54,006 bases of DNA from an uncultured Bacteroidia bacterium (GCA_902778105.1 CACYWN010000019.1:1-54006), one strand, 5' to 3'; positions 42,458 through 51,145 are shown, counted from the first letter of the stretch. The notes: generated from the sequence alone by a model not told the origin. Numbers and translations are program-made.

Positions 42458-43456
42458 GGGTTTGGCCGAAAGGGGGAATAGGGCGTTCACAGTAGCGAGG
42501 GGGAGGCCGGTGAAGCGGGCGAGTTGGCCGTTGGAGGCGTGGTAGTCGTATTTGAGTCGTTTGGCCAGGCCGTGCTTCTGTCCTTCGGTGAGTTTCGAGG
42601 GGCCGTTCTGGCCGAACTGCTGTTTGCAGATCCTAAGTGAAACGGTGAGAATCTCGTCGTCCGTAAGGGACAGGCTTTCTCCCAGTCGGAGGGCCGTTTC
42701 CACATGGGCCTCCACGTTCTTGAATACCCAGAACTGGAATTGCCGGCAATCCGGAAACAGCGACTCTACCAGCCTGTAATTCACGAAACTGCCCGGGAAG
42801 ACCATGCCGTCGGCCAGGAACGGCGGAGTCGTCGGCACCGCGTCCCGGGATTGGCCCGGCACGGTCACTACGGTCAGCCCTTTCGGCAGGGGCAGGTCCC
42901 TGGAACAGGTCAATGCCCGTTTTTCCCGCAAGGTCAAAGTCTCTGCGGGCCGCTGCGGAATCAGCGTCAGCAACGGATTGAAATACAGGAAGCCGGAACA
43001 CCAGGGGTAGGCGAATGCATGGACATCCGTCCTGACGACAAAGGGGTTCCGGATGACGTAGGCAACTTCGTCCCGGAGTTGTTTGAGGGTCGTGATCGGC
43101 GTCGGGTCCGGGAGTTCAACAGTCTTCAGTACGCCCGGTCGTCCATGACGCGAGAAATACAGGGATAGTTTTCCGGAAAATCGACCGTAGAACTCCCGGC
43201 ATGCCAGTTCCTCTCCGCGCAGAATAAAATGGAAGTGATTGCTCATCAAGGCATAGGCCAATACTTCCACGCCACTCAAAGCAGCAGCGATGGCCATATA
43301 GACCAGGGCAATCGCCCGTTCCACATCATTTTTGAAAATCACGCCTGTCTCCAAAGGTTTCGTATGAAGATGGAAAAAGGGGCCGCTGTCCCGGAACAAC
43401 CGTTCCGATTCCCACTCGTTGTCCCGACCTTGTGGTCTGCCTGCAAACTGTTTCAT
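42443..43456 (-). CDS. REP-associated tyrosine transposase (RAYT, Y1/HUH)
   Basis: 337 residues. The N-terminal Y1 transposase domain (about 15-150) has the HUH metal site His74-Phe-His76 in LMSNHFHFIL and the likely nucleophile Tyr133 in EVAYVIRNP, where family members read YIHxNP. The C-terminal part carries a probable DNA-binding helical domain (LTDDEILTVSLRICKQQFG... and SNGQLARFTGLPLATVNALF). RAYTs are single-copy, domesticated relatives of IS200/IS605 transposases that bind and cleave REP palindromes. Here palindromes sit on both sides of the gene. Catalytic residues look intact. Confidence 0.88.
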   Translation of the reverse strand: MKQFAGRPQGRDNEWESERLFRDSGPFFHLHTKPLETGVIFKNDVERAIALVYMAIAAALSGVEVLAYALMSNHFHFILRGEELACREFYGRFSGKLSLYFSRHGRPGVLKTVELPDPTPITTLKQLRDEVAYVIRNPFVVRTDVHAFAYPWCSGFLYFNPLLTLIPQRPAETLTLREKRALTCSRDLPLPKGLTVVTVPGQSRDAVPTTPPFLADGMVFPGSFVNYRLVESLFPDCRQFQFWVFKNVEAHVETALRLGESLSLTDDEILTVSLRICKQQFGQNGPSKLTEGQKHGLAKRLKYDYHASNGQLARFTGLPLATVNALFPLSAKPPSSK

Positions 43457-43460
43457 GGGA

Positions 43461-43491
43461 CAAACATACGCGAATGCCCCTGCCCAGGCAA
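43461..43491 (-). promoter_or_regulatory. Possible promoter of the RAYT gene
   Basis: Minus-strand TTG (43489-43491), 20 bases, TATGTTTG (43461-43468). The box ends four bases before the ATG, so the mRNA would be leaderless, or the real promoter is elsewhere. Confidence 0.45.
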
Positions 43492-43612
43492 TACCCGTCC
43501 TGCAACTTTTTATGTTTCCAGTCCATTTTATCGGTTTTCGGTGTTTCCCAAAACAGAAAAAACCTGAAACAACCGAAGGAATCGAAATGATTTTTATCCT
43601 CTTGCGGCCCTT

Positions 43613-43746
43613 TTGTCCGCAAAAAGGCCGGTAGATGAGGACGAGATACCGGTACTGTCAATCTCATCCTCAAGCGGGGCGGCTTATGAGGATGAAAGTG
43701 GGGATAAGGGCAAGTCGTCCTCAAATAGGCCCCATAATGAGGACGA
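43613..43746. repeat. REP triplet upstream of the RAYT gene
   Basis: Three 32-bp palindromes at 43613-43644, 43664-43695 and 43715-43746, separated by exactly 19 bases each (period 51). The middle has arms TCATCCTC/GAGGATGA; the last has TCGTCCTC/GAGGACGA, a compensatory pair change that keeps the stem; the first has a decayed left arm (TTGTCCGC) with GAGGACGA. All have 16-base centres with a GGC or GGCC core. The rest of 43457-43612 and 43747-43822 holds no gene that I can support. Confidence 0.85.
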
Positions 43747-43822
43747 GGGATGCCGATGGACGGAGGACGGTATTTTTCACGGAAAATGTGTATATTTACG
43801 AAAATTTGTCAAAGACAGGACC

Positions 43823-45898
43823 ATGAAACAGACCGTAATCACGCTGGCGTTCGCGCTGACCGCTTTCGCCGCCTCTATCCAGACTGCAGACGCCCAGGGA
43901 AACCGGACGCAGAAGCCCCAGGATTTCAATGAGTTGTATGCCAAGACGGAATTCGCCTATAAAGCGGGCGAAAAAATCTACAACAGTGCCGTCCGTCCGG
44001 TGTGGACCTCGGAGGACACGTTTTACTTCCAGGCCCATGAGGCCGGTGGGGACGCCTGGTACAAGGTGACGGGTACGGAGAAGACCGCCATTGACAAGGA
44101 TGCCTTCGAGGAGGCCGTGAAGTCCGTCCGCCGGAACAGCTATTACGATCCGTCGGACGAGAGCCAGTATGCCGTGCACAGGGAGAAGAAAACGCCTTCG
44201 CCGGACAGTACCCTTACGGCGTATATCCAGGATAACAACGTCTGGGTGAGCGATATCGACGGTAAGAACGCCGCCCAGCTCACCTGTGACGGTACCGATG
44301 GCGATGCCTACACGCGGATTATCTGGTCTCCGGACGGCAAGAAGATCGCCGCCCTGCGGAAGCAGGTGCTCAAGGAGCGTCAGATCATCCTGCGCGATTC
44401 CCGCCCGACGGACCAGGTGCAGCCCAAGTACCGGTACCTGGACTATGCGAAGCCGGGTGACGTGCTGCCCCAGGCGGTGCCCGTGCTCATCGACGTAGCG
44501 GAAAAGAAAGTCATTCCGCTGAGCGAACCCGTGAAGATGGACCAGTATTTCCTGGAACTGGGCCAGTGGGATCCGGATTCCAAATGGTTCACCTTTGAGT
44601 ACAACCAGCGCGGCCACCAGCGCTACCAGCTTTGCGCCGTGGATGCCGCCACGGGCAAGGTCCGTGTCCTGGCCGATGAGAAGAGCAACACCTTCATCTA
44701 CTACTACGACCTCTGGCGCTACCTGATGCCCGACGGCAAGCACATGCTCTGGATCTCCGAACGGGACGACTGGCGCCACCTCTACTGCATCGACACGGAA
44801 ACCGGGAAAATGCAGCAACTCACCAAAGGCGAGTGGAATGTCCGCGAAATCCACCAGGTCACGGACGATTATATCCTGATGAATGTCAATGGTCTCCATG
44901 CCGCGGAAGGGGAGGACCCGTACAACAAGCACGTCGTCCGCCTAGACCTCAAGACCCTGGAAATCAAGGATCTGACCCCGGAGAACGCGAACCACCTCGT
45001 CACCTTCAACAAGGACTTCAGCGCCTTTGTGGACAACTATTCCCGTCCCGACCTGCCCACGACCTCCGTCCTCCGGAGCGCCGCAAACGGCCAAGTCATT
45101 CTGCCCATCCAGAAGCAGGACATCTCGGCCATCCTGAAGGACGGCTACACCCTGCCCGAGGTCTTCAGCGCCAAGGGCCGTGACGGCAAGACCGACATCT
45201 GGGGTACCATCTACCGCCCCTACAAGTTCAACCCCAGGAAGAGTTACCCCGTCGTGGAGTACATCTACGCCGGTCCGCATGACTCGCACGTCACCAAGGA
45301 CTTCATCCCGGCCACGCGCTTCTCCCGTCTGCTGGAGTTGGGCTTCATTGTCGTGACCATCGACGGCATGGGCACGGACAACCGGTCCAAGTCCTTCCAG
45401 GACGTCGCCTGGCGGAACCTCAAGGACGCCGGTTTCCCCGACCGCATCCTCTGGATGCAGGCCGCCGCGAAGAAGTACAAGTACATGAACCTGGACAAGG
45501 TGGGCATCTACGGCTATTCCGCCGGCGGACAGAACACCCTTTCCGCCCTCCTGTTCCACCCCGAGTTCTACAAGGTGGGTGTCGCCCTGTGTGGCTGCCA
45601 TGACAACCGTATGGACAAGATCTGGTGGAACGAGCAGTGGATGGGTTATCCCATCGGTCCCTGGTACAGCGAGAGTTCCAATGTGGACAATGCGTACCGC
45701 CTCGAAGGCAAGCTCCTCATCATCAACGGTGAAATGGATGACAATGTGGACCCGTCCTCCTCGCTCCAGGTGGTTTCCGAACTGGTGAAGCACAACAAGG
45801 ACTTCCAGCAGTACTTCCTCCCCGGCCACACCCACAACCTGGGCGGCGACTGGATCACCAAGCAGGTTTACGAATTCTTCTGGCGCAACTGCAGGTAA
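43823..45898 (+). CDS. Secreted S9 family prolyl oligopeptidase (DPP IV-like)
   Basis: 691 residues with a signal peptide (VITLAFALTAFAASIQTADA). The N-terminal beta-propeller (DPPIV_N, about 60-430) is followed by the alpha/beta-hydrolase domain (about 450-691). Catalytic triad: Ser566 in GYSAGGQ, Asp639 in GEMDDNVDP, His669 in LPGHTHN. Such enzymes release X-Pro or other dipeptides from oligopeptides in the periplasm of Bacteroidota. The chosen start directly precedes the signal peptide; the open frame extends upstream through the REP triplet but without protein-like composition. Confidence 0.92.
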   Translation: MKQTVITLAFALTAFAASIQTADAQGNRTQKPQDFNELYAKTEFAYKAGEKIYNSAVRPVWTSEDTFYFQAHEAGGDAWYKVTGTEKTAIDKDAFEEAVKSVRRNSYYDPSDESQYAVHREKKTPSPDSTLTAYIQDNNVWVSDIDGKNAAQLTCDGTDGDAYTRIIWSPDGKKIAALRKQVLKERQIILRDSRPTDQVQPKYRYLDYAKPGDVLPQAVPVLIDVAEKKVIPLSEPVKMDQYFLELGQWDPDSKWFTFEYNQRGHQRYQLCAVDAATGKVRVLADEKSNTFIYYYDLWRYLMPDGKHMLWISERDDWRHLYCIDTETGKMQQLTKGEWNVREIHQVTDDYILMNVNGLHAAEGEDPYNKHVVRLDLKTLEIKDLTPENANHLVTFNKDFSAFVDNYSRPDLPTTSVLRSAANGQVILPIQKQDISAILKDGYTLPEVFSAKGRDGKTDIWGTIYRPYKFNPRKSYPVVEYIYAGPHDSHVTKDFIPATRFSRLLELGFIVVTIDGMGTDNRSKSFQDVAWRNLKDAGFPDRILWMQAAAKKYKYMNLDKVGIYGYSAGGQNTLSALLFHPEFYKVGVALCGCHDNRMDKIWWNEQWMGYPIGPWYSESSNVDNAYRLEGKLLIINGEMDDNVDPSSSLQVVSELVKHNKDFQQYFLPGHTHNLGGDWITKQVYEFFWRNCR

Positions 45899-45905
45899 TC
45901 GTTCC

Positions 45906-46856
45906 ATGGGCGGCAAAAGGCTTCTGGTAATCCTTCTCCAATTCCTGTCCCTGGCTTCCGGGGCACAGGAACTGGAGAAGTTTGTCTTTTCTCCTTCCTC
46001 TTCGCCGCAGGCGCAGTTCGCCGGTTATTACGTGGCGTTGGAGATGGGCTTTTACCGGGAGGAAGGACTCGATGTGACCATCGTCCATCCCTTTGCCACC
46101 CAGTCCGTCGTAGACAAAGTCCTGGAGGGGGAATGCCAGGCTTCCGTCCTGCCGCTTTCCCTGGCCATGAGGACCGTGGCGGAAAAACTTCCCCTGGTGA
46201 ACATCCTCCAGACCTCGATGAACAGTGCCACCCTCATCATCTCCCGGCTGGGAAATGACCCGCGTTCGCTGCGGGGGGCGAAGGTCGCCGGCTTCCGGGC
46301 TGGATTCGGCCAGCTCGCCCAGAGTTTCGCCGCCCTGGAGAAACTGGATTACCAATGGGTGTATACCTCCTCCTCTTCTGCCGTCAACCTGTTCATCTCC
46401 GGAGCGGTTGACGCCACCCTGGCACGGAGCTATGACGAGTATTACAAGATTCTCCAGTCCGGTCTGGTGGATCCGGAGCAGGGAATCTATCGGTTCGAAG
46501 ACGGGGAATACAACATCCAGCAGGACGGTGTATGGGTGACACGGGATTATTATGATTCCCATCGGAAACAGGCCGACGCCTTCGCCCGTGCCAGCCGCCG
46601 GGGCTGGGAATGGGCGGTGTCCAACCCCAAAATGGCGTTGGATGTGGTGATGCGTTATGTCAAGAGGGACCGGGTCGCCTCCAACCGGACCCTGCAGTGG
46701 CTGATGCTCCGGGAAGTTCTGCGGCTCCAGCTGGATCATGAGTCGGGCTTGCGGGAATTCCGTCTCCGTCCCGATATGGTGCAAAAGGCGGACGAGATGC
46801 TTCTCCTGTCGGGCAGGACGGGAAGGCATGTAACCTGGGAGGAACTGGTGCCATGA
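45906..46856 (+). CDS. NMT1/SsuA-like substrate-binding protein
   Basis: 316 residues with a signal peptide (LLVILLQFLSLASGAQ). FSPSSSPQAQFAGYYVALEMGFYREEGLDVTIV is the typical start of NMT1/THI5-like periplasmic binding proteins, which bind thiamine precursors, taurine or other small molecules. LRGAKVAGFRAGFGQ and FISGAVDATLARSYDEYY are further family features. No ABC permease or ATPase is nearby. It overlaps the next gene, a receptor-type phosphatase, by four bases (ATGA), so it may deliver a ligand signal to it. Confidence 0.85.
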   Translation: MGGKRLLVILLQFLSLASGAQELEKFVFSPSSSPQAQFAGYYVALEMGFYREEGLDVTIVHPFATQSVVDKVLEGECQASVLPLSLAMRTVAEKLPLVNILQTSMNSATLIISRLGNDPRSLRGAKVAGFRAGFGQLAQSFAALEKLDYQWVYTSSSSAVNLFISGAVDATLARSYDEYYKILQSGLVDPEQGIYRFEDGEYNIQQDGVWVTRDYYDSHRKQADAFARASRRGWEWAVSNPKMALDVVMRYVKRDRVASNRTLQWLMLREVLRLQLDHESGLREFRLRPDMVQKADEMLLLSGRTGRHVTWEELVP

Positions 46857-48787
46857 AGCAGCTGTTCGCGTCCTTCCGCCGCTCCTTTTCGGCCCGGTTG
46901 AGCCTCTGGGTCGTCCTGTTCGCGGCCCTGGTATTCCTGGTCTCGCTCGTCTATTCCTCGTTTGTCGCCCGGCGTTACGTGCAAAAGGAAGCGGTCCTCC
47001 GGGCTTCCCAGGTGCTGGAAAACTCGGTCCTCCGGTTGGCGAACATCCTCGAGGACGTCCAGCTCTCGGCCGACTATCTGGAGTGGTTGGTTTACCGTCA
47101 CCTGGATGAACCGGACCTGATGCTGGAGTATTCCCGCAATACGGTACTCGGGACGCCCTCCCTGAACGGTTGTTCGGTTTCTTTCGAACCGGATTTCTTC
47201 CCCGGCCGGCATTATTTTTCCGCGTATTCCGGTTACAAGGACGACGTCATGCAGTCCGTGCAGGAAGGAAGCGAAGATTATCAGTATTTCTACCTGGACT
47301 GGTATCTCCAGCCCAAGTTACTGAATCAGCCTTGCTGGACGGAACCCTATTCCGACTGGGAGTCGGACGACGCCGCGGATCTGCAGACAGAGATGCAGGT
47401 CTCCTATTGCAAGCCCCTGACGGTCGCCGACGGCCGGTATATCGGCTGCATTTCGCTGGACATTTCCTTGAAATGGCTTTCCGAGACGCTTTCTTCGGTC
47501 AAGCCTTATCCGAATTCGTACAGCATCCTTGTCAGCCGGGGCGGAACTTTCCTTGTCCATCCGGATCCCGAGCGTCTTTTCTATGAGACCATTTTTACGC
47601 AGGGGTTGCTGGAGCCCGTTTCGGACCAGACCATCCTGGGCAAGTCGATGCAGGCCCAGGAAACCGGCATGCAGTCGCTGACGATCGGCAACGAGCGCAG
47701 TTACGTATTCTATACCCCGGTTAAAACGACGGGTTGGAGCATGGCTATCGTCTGTCCCGAGAGCGACATTTTCGGCGGTCTTGACCGGTTCCGCTGGGTG
47801 GTGGCCGGTATCGGCCTGCTGGGGCTGCTTCTGTTGTTCTTCACCTGTTTCCGGGTAGTCGGCCGGTCGGTGAAGCCCCTGCGTGAATTGGCCGTCCAAG
47901 CGGAGGACATCGCTTCCGGGCATTTTGACACGGCGCTGCCGGAAGTTACACGCTCGGACGAACTGGGAACCCTGTCCCGTTCTTTCGCCCACATGCAGAC
48001 ATCCCTCGTGTCGTATATGGACGAACTCACCCGGACGACGGCAAGCAGGGTCCGTATTGAAGGAGAACTCCAGATTGCCCGCGAAATCCAGAAGGGGATG
48101 GTTCCCCGGGTGTTCCCTCCCTTCCCTGGCCGGAAGGACATCGACCTGTTCGCTTCCATCGACCCGGCCAAAGAGGTCGGAGGAGACCTGTACGACTATT
48201 TCATCCAGAAGGACAGCCTGTACTTCTGTATCGGGGATGTCAGTGGCAAGGGGATTCCGGCCAGTCTGTTCATGGCGGTGGCACGGACCCTCTTCCGGGT
48301 ACTGGGCCAGCAGCAGCTGCCGGCGGCTGATATGGCACGTCAGATCAATGAAACCCTCTCGGAGGGAAACGACCAGCTGATGTTCGTGACAATGTTCATC
48401 GGCATCGTGAACCTGAAGACGGGCTCCCTGGATTTCTGCAACTGCGGGCACAATCCACCGGTCATCTTCCCGGAAAAAGGCAGGGCCCGTTTCCTGGATT
48501 GCAAGCCCAATGCCGCCATCGGCGCCGTCCCGGGGTATGTCTATGAGGGTGAATCCATCGCGTCGGTCAAGGGTACTCCGCTGTTCCTGTATACCGACGG
48601 CTTGAACGAAGCGGAAAACAGGGCGCAGGCCCAGTTCGGGGAAGATCGTCTGCTCTCCACCCTGAACAGCCATCCTTTCGACGGCGCCGAGGCCGTCGTG
48701 GAACGCATGGGACGTGCCGTCGCCGCGCACGTAGGTGACAACGAGCGCAGCGACGATATGACGATGCTCTGCCTGGCCGTTTCCTGA
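46853..48787 (+). CDS. Membrane receptor with HAMP and PP2C (SpoIIE) phosphatase
   Basis: 644 residues: membrane helix (about 15-40), extracytoplasmic double-Cache-like sensor (45-300; YIGCISLDISLKWL, MAIVCPESDIFG), second helix (about 305-330), HAMP (about 330-385), and a SpoIIE/RsbU-type serine phosphatase (about 400-644). Metal-binding motifs are visible: KEVGGDLYDYF, IGDVSGKGIPASLFMA, LYTDGLNEA, SDDMTML. Such enzymes usually dephosphorylate an anti-sigma-factor antagonist, but no STAS or HATPase partner is encoded here. The paired binding protein suggests small-molecule sensing. Confidence 0.9.
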   Translation: MKQLFASFRRSFSARLSLWVVLFAALVFLVSLVYSSFVARRYVQKEAVLRASQVLENSVLRLANILEDVQLSADYLEWLVYRHLDEPDLMLEYSRNTVLGTPSLNGCSVSFEPDFFPGRHYFSAYSGYKDDVMQSVQEGSEDYQYFYLDWYLQPKLLNQPCWTEPYSDWESDDAADLQTEMQVSYCKPLTVADGRYIGCISLDISLKWLSETLSSVKPYPNSYSILVSRGGTFLVHPDPERLFYETIFTQGLLEPVSDQTILGKSMQAQETGMQSLTIGNERSYVFYTPVKTTGWSMAIVCPESDIFGGLDRFRWVVAGIGLLGLLLLFFTCFRVVGRSVKPLRELAVQAEDIASGHFDTALPEVTRSDELGTLSRSFAHMQTSLVSYMDELTRTTASRVRIEGELQIAREIQKGMVPRVFPPFPGRKDIDLFASIDPAKEVGGDLYDYFIQKDSLYFCIGDVSGKGIPASLFMAVARTLFRVLGQQQLPAADMARQINETLSEGNDQLMFVTMFIGIVNLKTGSLDFCNCGHNPPVIFPEKGRARFLDCKPNAAIGAVPGYVYEGESIASVKGTPLFLYTDGLNEAENRAQAQFGEDRLLSTLNSHPFDGAEAVVERMGRAVAAHVGDNERSDDMTMLCLAVS

Positions 48788-48797
48788 GGAAACAAGA

Positions 48798-48818
48798 AAC
48801 CCCTGCAGTGCAGGGGTT
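48798..48818 (-). terminator. Terminator of tRNA-Ser(CGA)
   Basis: AACCCCTG (48798-48805), 5-base loop, CAGGGGTT (48811-48818). On the minus strand it is followed by TCTTGTTTCC, a moderate T tract, so it serves the tRNA gene rather than the phosphatase gene. Confidence 0.7.
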
Positions 48819-48824
48819 CTGTTG

Positions 48825-48911
48825 CGGTGAGGAAGGGATTCGAACCCCCGGTACGCTCACACGTACACCTGTTTTCGAGGCAGGCTCCTTCAACCACTCG
48901 GACACCTCACC
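48825..48911 (-). tRNA. tRNA-Ser, anticodon CGA
   Basis: 87 bases on the minus strand. Acceptor GGTGAGG with CCTCACC, long variable arm (GTACGTGTGAGCGTAC stem), T-arm GGTTCGAATCC, and anticodon loop CTCGAAA giving CGA. The last anticodon-stem pair (31-39) would be C-A, a mismatch. CCA is not encoded. Decodes UCG. Confidence 0.95.
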
Positions 48912-48963
48912 GTTGGAATTGCAAATTTACGATTAAATTTTCAATTTGCAACCATTTGCCAGG

Positions 48964-49149
48964 CTACTTGAACCACTCGGTGAGATGATCTTTTGCATAG
49001 AGATAGTACACCACGAGTCCGATCACGTTGGTGATGAGCAGGAGCACGATGGAAATGACCTTGCCGACCAGGGAGATCGGTTTCTTGATGATGTCGATGA
49101 TGGCGATGATGCAAAGGATCTCACCGATGAGCCAAATGAGGGATTTCAT
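48964..49149 (-). CDS. Small two-helix membrane protein (PLDc_N-like)
   Basis: 61 residues with two hydrophobic helices: LIWLIGEILCIIAIIDIIKK and ISIVLLLITNVIGLVVYYLY, followed by a short polar end. It resembles the short PLDc_N domain (the N-terminal membrane part of cardiolipin synthases) occurring alone, which in some bacteria is an immunity-like or accessory protein. Function unknown. It has its own promoter at 49186-49216. Confidence 0.65.
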   Translation of the reverse strand: MKSLIWLIGEILCIIAIIDIIKKPISLVGKVISIVLLLITNVIGLVVYYLYAKDHLTEWFK

Positions 49150-49185
49150 GGGTCTTTCTTGTTAAGCGTTGAACTTTCTTTGTTC

Positions 49186-49216
49186 CAAAAATACGAAAAA
49201 GAAGCGGAAAAGCAAG
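49186..49216 (-). promoter_or_regulatory. Promoter of the small membrane protein gene
   Basis: Minus-strand CTTG (49213-49216), TATTTTTG (49186-49193). Divergent from the gtrA -7 box 34 bases away. Confidence 0.6.
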
Positions 49217-49227
49217 CGCAATTTGCT

Positions 49228-49235
49228 TATCTTTG
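49228..49235 (+). promoter_or_regulatory. -7 box of gtrA-like gene
   Basis: TATCTTTG 23 bases before the start; the -33 position is weak. Confidence 0.5.
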
Positions 49236-49258
49236 TGGCGCTGAATCCTGAACAATCC

Positions 49259-49654
49259 ATGAACGAGACCTGGCGTTTTCTCAAATTCGTACTGTTCTCC
49301 GCCAGCGCGGGCATCATCGAACTGGGCAGTTTCGCCCTGCTGAACGAGCTGCTGGACTGGCCGTATTGGCCTTCCTACCTGATCGCCCTGGTCCTGAGCG
49401 TTCTCTGGAACTTCACCCTGAACCGGAAGTTCACGTTCCGGAGCGCAGCGGATGTTCCCCGGGCGATGCTCCTGGTGGCGGCCTACTACGCCGTGTTTAC
49501 ACCTGCCACTACCATTCTGGGCAACTGGCTGGCTGAAGACCTGGGCTGGAACGAATACCTTGTTACCGGCATCAACATGCTTTTGAACGTAACCACGGAA
49601 TTCCTTTTCCAGAAGTACGTCGTCTATCGCGATCAGATCGATACTGCGGTCTGA
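49259..49654 (+). CDS. GtrA family membrane protein
   Basis: 131 residues, start at 49259 after the -7 box; a longer frame from 49169 would begin upstream of the promoter. Four membrane helices in the GtrA/DPMS pattern: FLKFVLFSASAGIIELGSFALLN, YLIALVLSVLWNFTLNRKFTF (N-F-x-x-N-R-x-x-T-F signature), AMLLVAAYYAVFTPAT and a last helix ending EFLFQKYVVYRD. These proteins help flip or move lipid-linked sugars in envelope glycan synthesis. Convergent with nhaC, overlapping by 22 bases. Confidence 0.88.
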   Translation: MNETWRFLKFVLFSASAGIIELGSFALLNELLDWPYWPSYLIALVLSVLWNFTLNRKFTFRSAADVPRAMLLVAAYYAVFTPATTILGNWLAEDLGWNEYLVTGINMLLNVTTEFLFQKYVVYRDQIDTAV

Positions 49655-51108
49655 TCCGGATCCTTTCTCCGTACGATTCTCCATCCGATGGCCGCGATGC
49701 AGATGGACATCAGCGGGCTGATGAGGTTGAAGAAGCAGAAGGGTGCGTAGGCAAGTGTGGGAACGGAGAGGATGGTGGCCTGGGTCATGCCGCAACTGGA
49801 CCAGGGGTAGAGCGGCGAGGTGACAGTGGCAGAATCTTCAGCGGCACGGCTCAGCAGCCGCGCTTCGTAGCCCTCCTTCCGGTAAATCTCTCCAAAGATA
49901 TTGGAAGTCAACAGAATGGAAAGATACTGGTCCGATACGATTCCGTTCAGGGACGTGCCGGTGACAACGGTCGATGCAACCAGTCCTGTCCGGGTGCGGG
50001 TAAATGGGGTGAGGATCTGGGCGAGTTGGACGATCATTCCGCTGGCGCGCATACATCCGCCGAATACCATGGCGCACAGGATGAGGAAAATGGTATCCAT
50101 CATTCCGATCATTCCGCGGGAGGTGATCAAGCCGTCCACTTCCGGATGACCAGTCTCGAGGGAAATCGTGTTGGAGATACTTTCCACGGTGCCGGCAAGC
50201 ATCACTCGGGCGTGGGAACCGGACGTGATCTTTGAGCCGATACTCTCGATGATGTCAGGCTGGGAAACCAGGGCCGTGATGGCGGCCGCAACTATCGAAA
50301 TGGCAAGTACCTGCATGGCCGGCATTTTCCGGGCAATAAGGAGCATCGTGACCAGCGGGACAAGCATCAGCCAGGGGGTAATATGGAATTTCGCAGAAAG
50401 GACCTCCCGGAAAAGGTCGATTTGCGAGGAGTCCGCTTGACTGTGTGAAAGCCCCAGGATGGTGAAAATAATCAGGGTAATGACCATCGTGGGACCGGTG
50501 GTGTACAGCATATACCGGATATGTGTGAACAACGGCACCTGGTTGATGGATGATGCCATTACGGTCGTGTCGGACAACGGAGAAATCTTGTCGCCGAAAT
50601 AGGCGCCGGAGATAATGGCGCCGGCGATCATTCCGTCGGAGAAGCCTTCGGCCTTGCCGATCCCCAGCAGGGCTACGCCGATGGTGGCGATGGTAGTCCA
50701 GGAACTGCCTGTCATCAGGGAAACGACGGCGCAGATGAAACAGGCGGTAAGGAGAAATACCCGCGGGCTGATGAGCTGTACCCCATAATAGATGAAGGCC
50801 GGTACTACGCCGCTCATCGTCCATGTTCCGGAAACGGCGCCGATGAGCAGAAGGATGACGAGCGCGCTGGCAACATCGCTGATATTCCCCTTGATGGCAT
50901 CCTCGAAATCCTTCCAGGGCGTCTTGAAAATCCATGAGGCGAAAAAAACACATACGGCGGAGGCGGCGATGAGAGCCACTTGGCTGGGCCCCAGGATGGA
51001 ATCGCTCCCGAAAATGCTGATATCCAGCGCCAGGAAGACCACAAGCACCGTAATCGGCACCAGCGAAATGAGAATTCTTCCTGCGGACGACTTCATCGAA
51101 GGCTGCAT
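49633..51108 (-). CDS. nhaC: NhaC family Na+/H+ antiporter
   Basis: 491 residues from the ATG at 51108; a further Met at 51096 is an alternative and a TTG at 51117 overlaps the promoter, so I reject it. About 11-12 membrane helices. Family features: SLMTGSSWTTIATIGVALLGIG, GAIISGAYFGDKISPLSDTTVMAS (the GDKxSPLSDTT motif), and GTSLNGIVSDQYLSILLT in the second half. Exchanges cytoplasmic Na+ for protons; malate/lactate exchange is also known in the wider family. It is transcribed alone from a divergent promoter region with the NlpC gene. Confidence 0.9.
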   Translation of the reverse strand: MQPSMKSSAGRILISLVPITVLVVFLALDISIFGSDSILGPSQVALIAASAVCVFFASWIFKTPWKDFEDAIKGNISDVASALVILLLIGAVSGTWTMSGVVPAFIYYGVQLISPRVFLLTACFICAVVSLMTGSSWTTIATIGVALLGIGKAEGFSDGMIAGAIISGAYFGDKISPLSDTTVMASSINQVPLFTHIRYMLYTTGPTMVITLIIFTILGLSHSQADSSQIDLFREVLSAKFHITPWLMLVPLVTMLLIARKMPAMQVLAISIVAAAITALVSQPDIIESIGSKITSGSHARVMLAGTVESISNTISLETGHPEVDGLITSRGMIGMMDTIFLILCAMVFGGCMRASGMIVQLAQILTPFTRTRTGLVASTVVTGTSLNGIVSDQYLSILLTSNIFGEIYRKEGYEARLLSRAAEDSATVTSPLYPWSSCGMTQATILSVPTLAYAPFCFFNLISPLMSICIAAIGWRIVRRKDPDQTAVSI

Positions 51109-51114
51109 TTTTCG

Positions 51115-51122
51115 CAAAGGTA
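51115..51122 (-). promoter_or_regulatory. -7 box of nhaC
   Basis: Minus-strand TACCTTTG, 6 bases before the chosen ATG, so little or no leader. The divergent NlpC box is 12 bases away. Confidence 0.55.
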
Positions 51123-51134
51123 CGAAAAAAAGCG

Positions 51135-51142
51135 TATCTTTG
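51135..51142 (+). promoter_or_regulatory. -7 box of the NlpC/P60-epimerase operon
   Basis: TATCTTTG three bases before the ATG at 51146; the transcript would be leaderless or start inside the first codons. Confidence 0.5.
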
Positions 51143-51145
51143 TTT

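Noticed and set aside
43613-43746. CRISPR array
   Set aside because: The repeats are regularly spaced, but the 16-base centres vary, the spacers are only 19 bases, and there are no cas genes; the neighbour is a RAYT.
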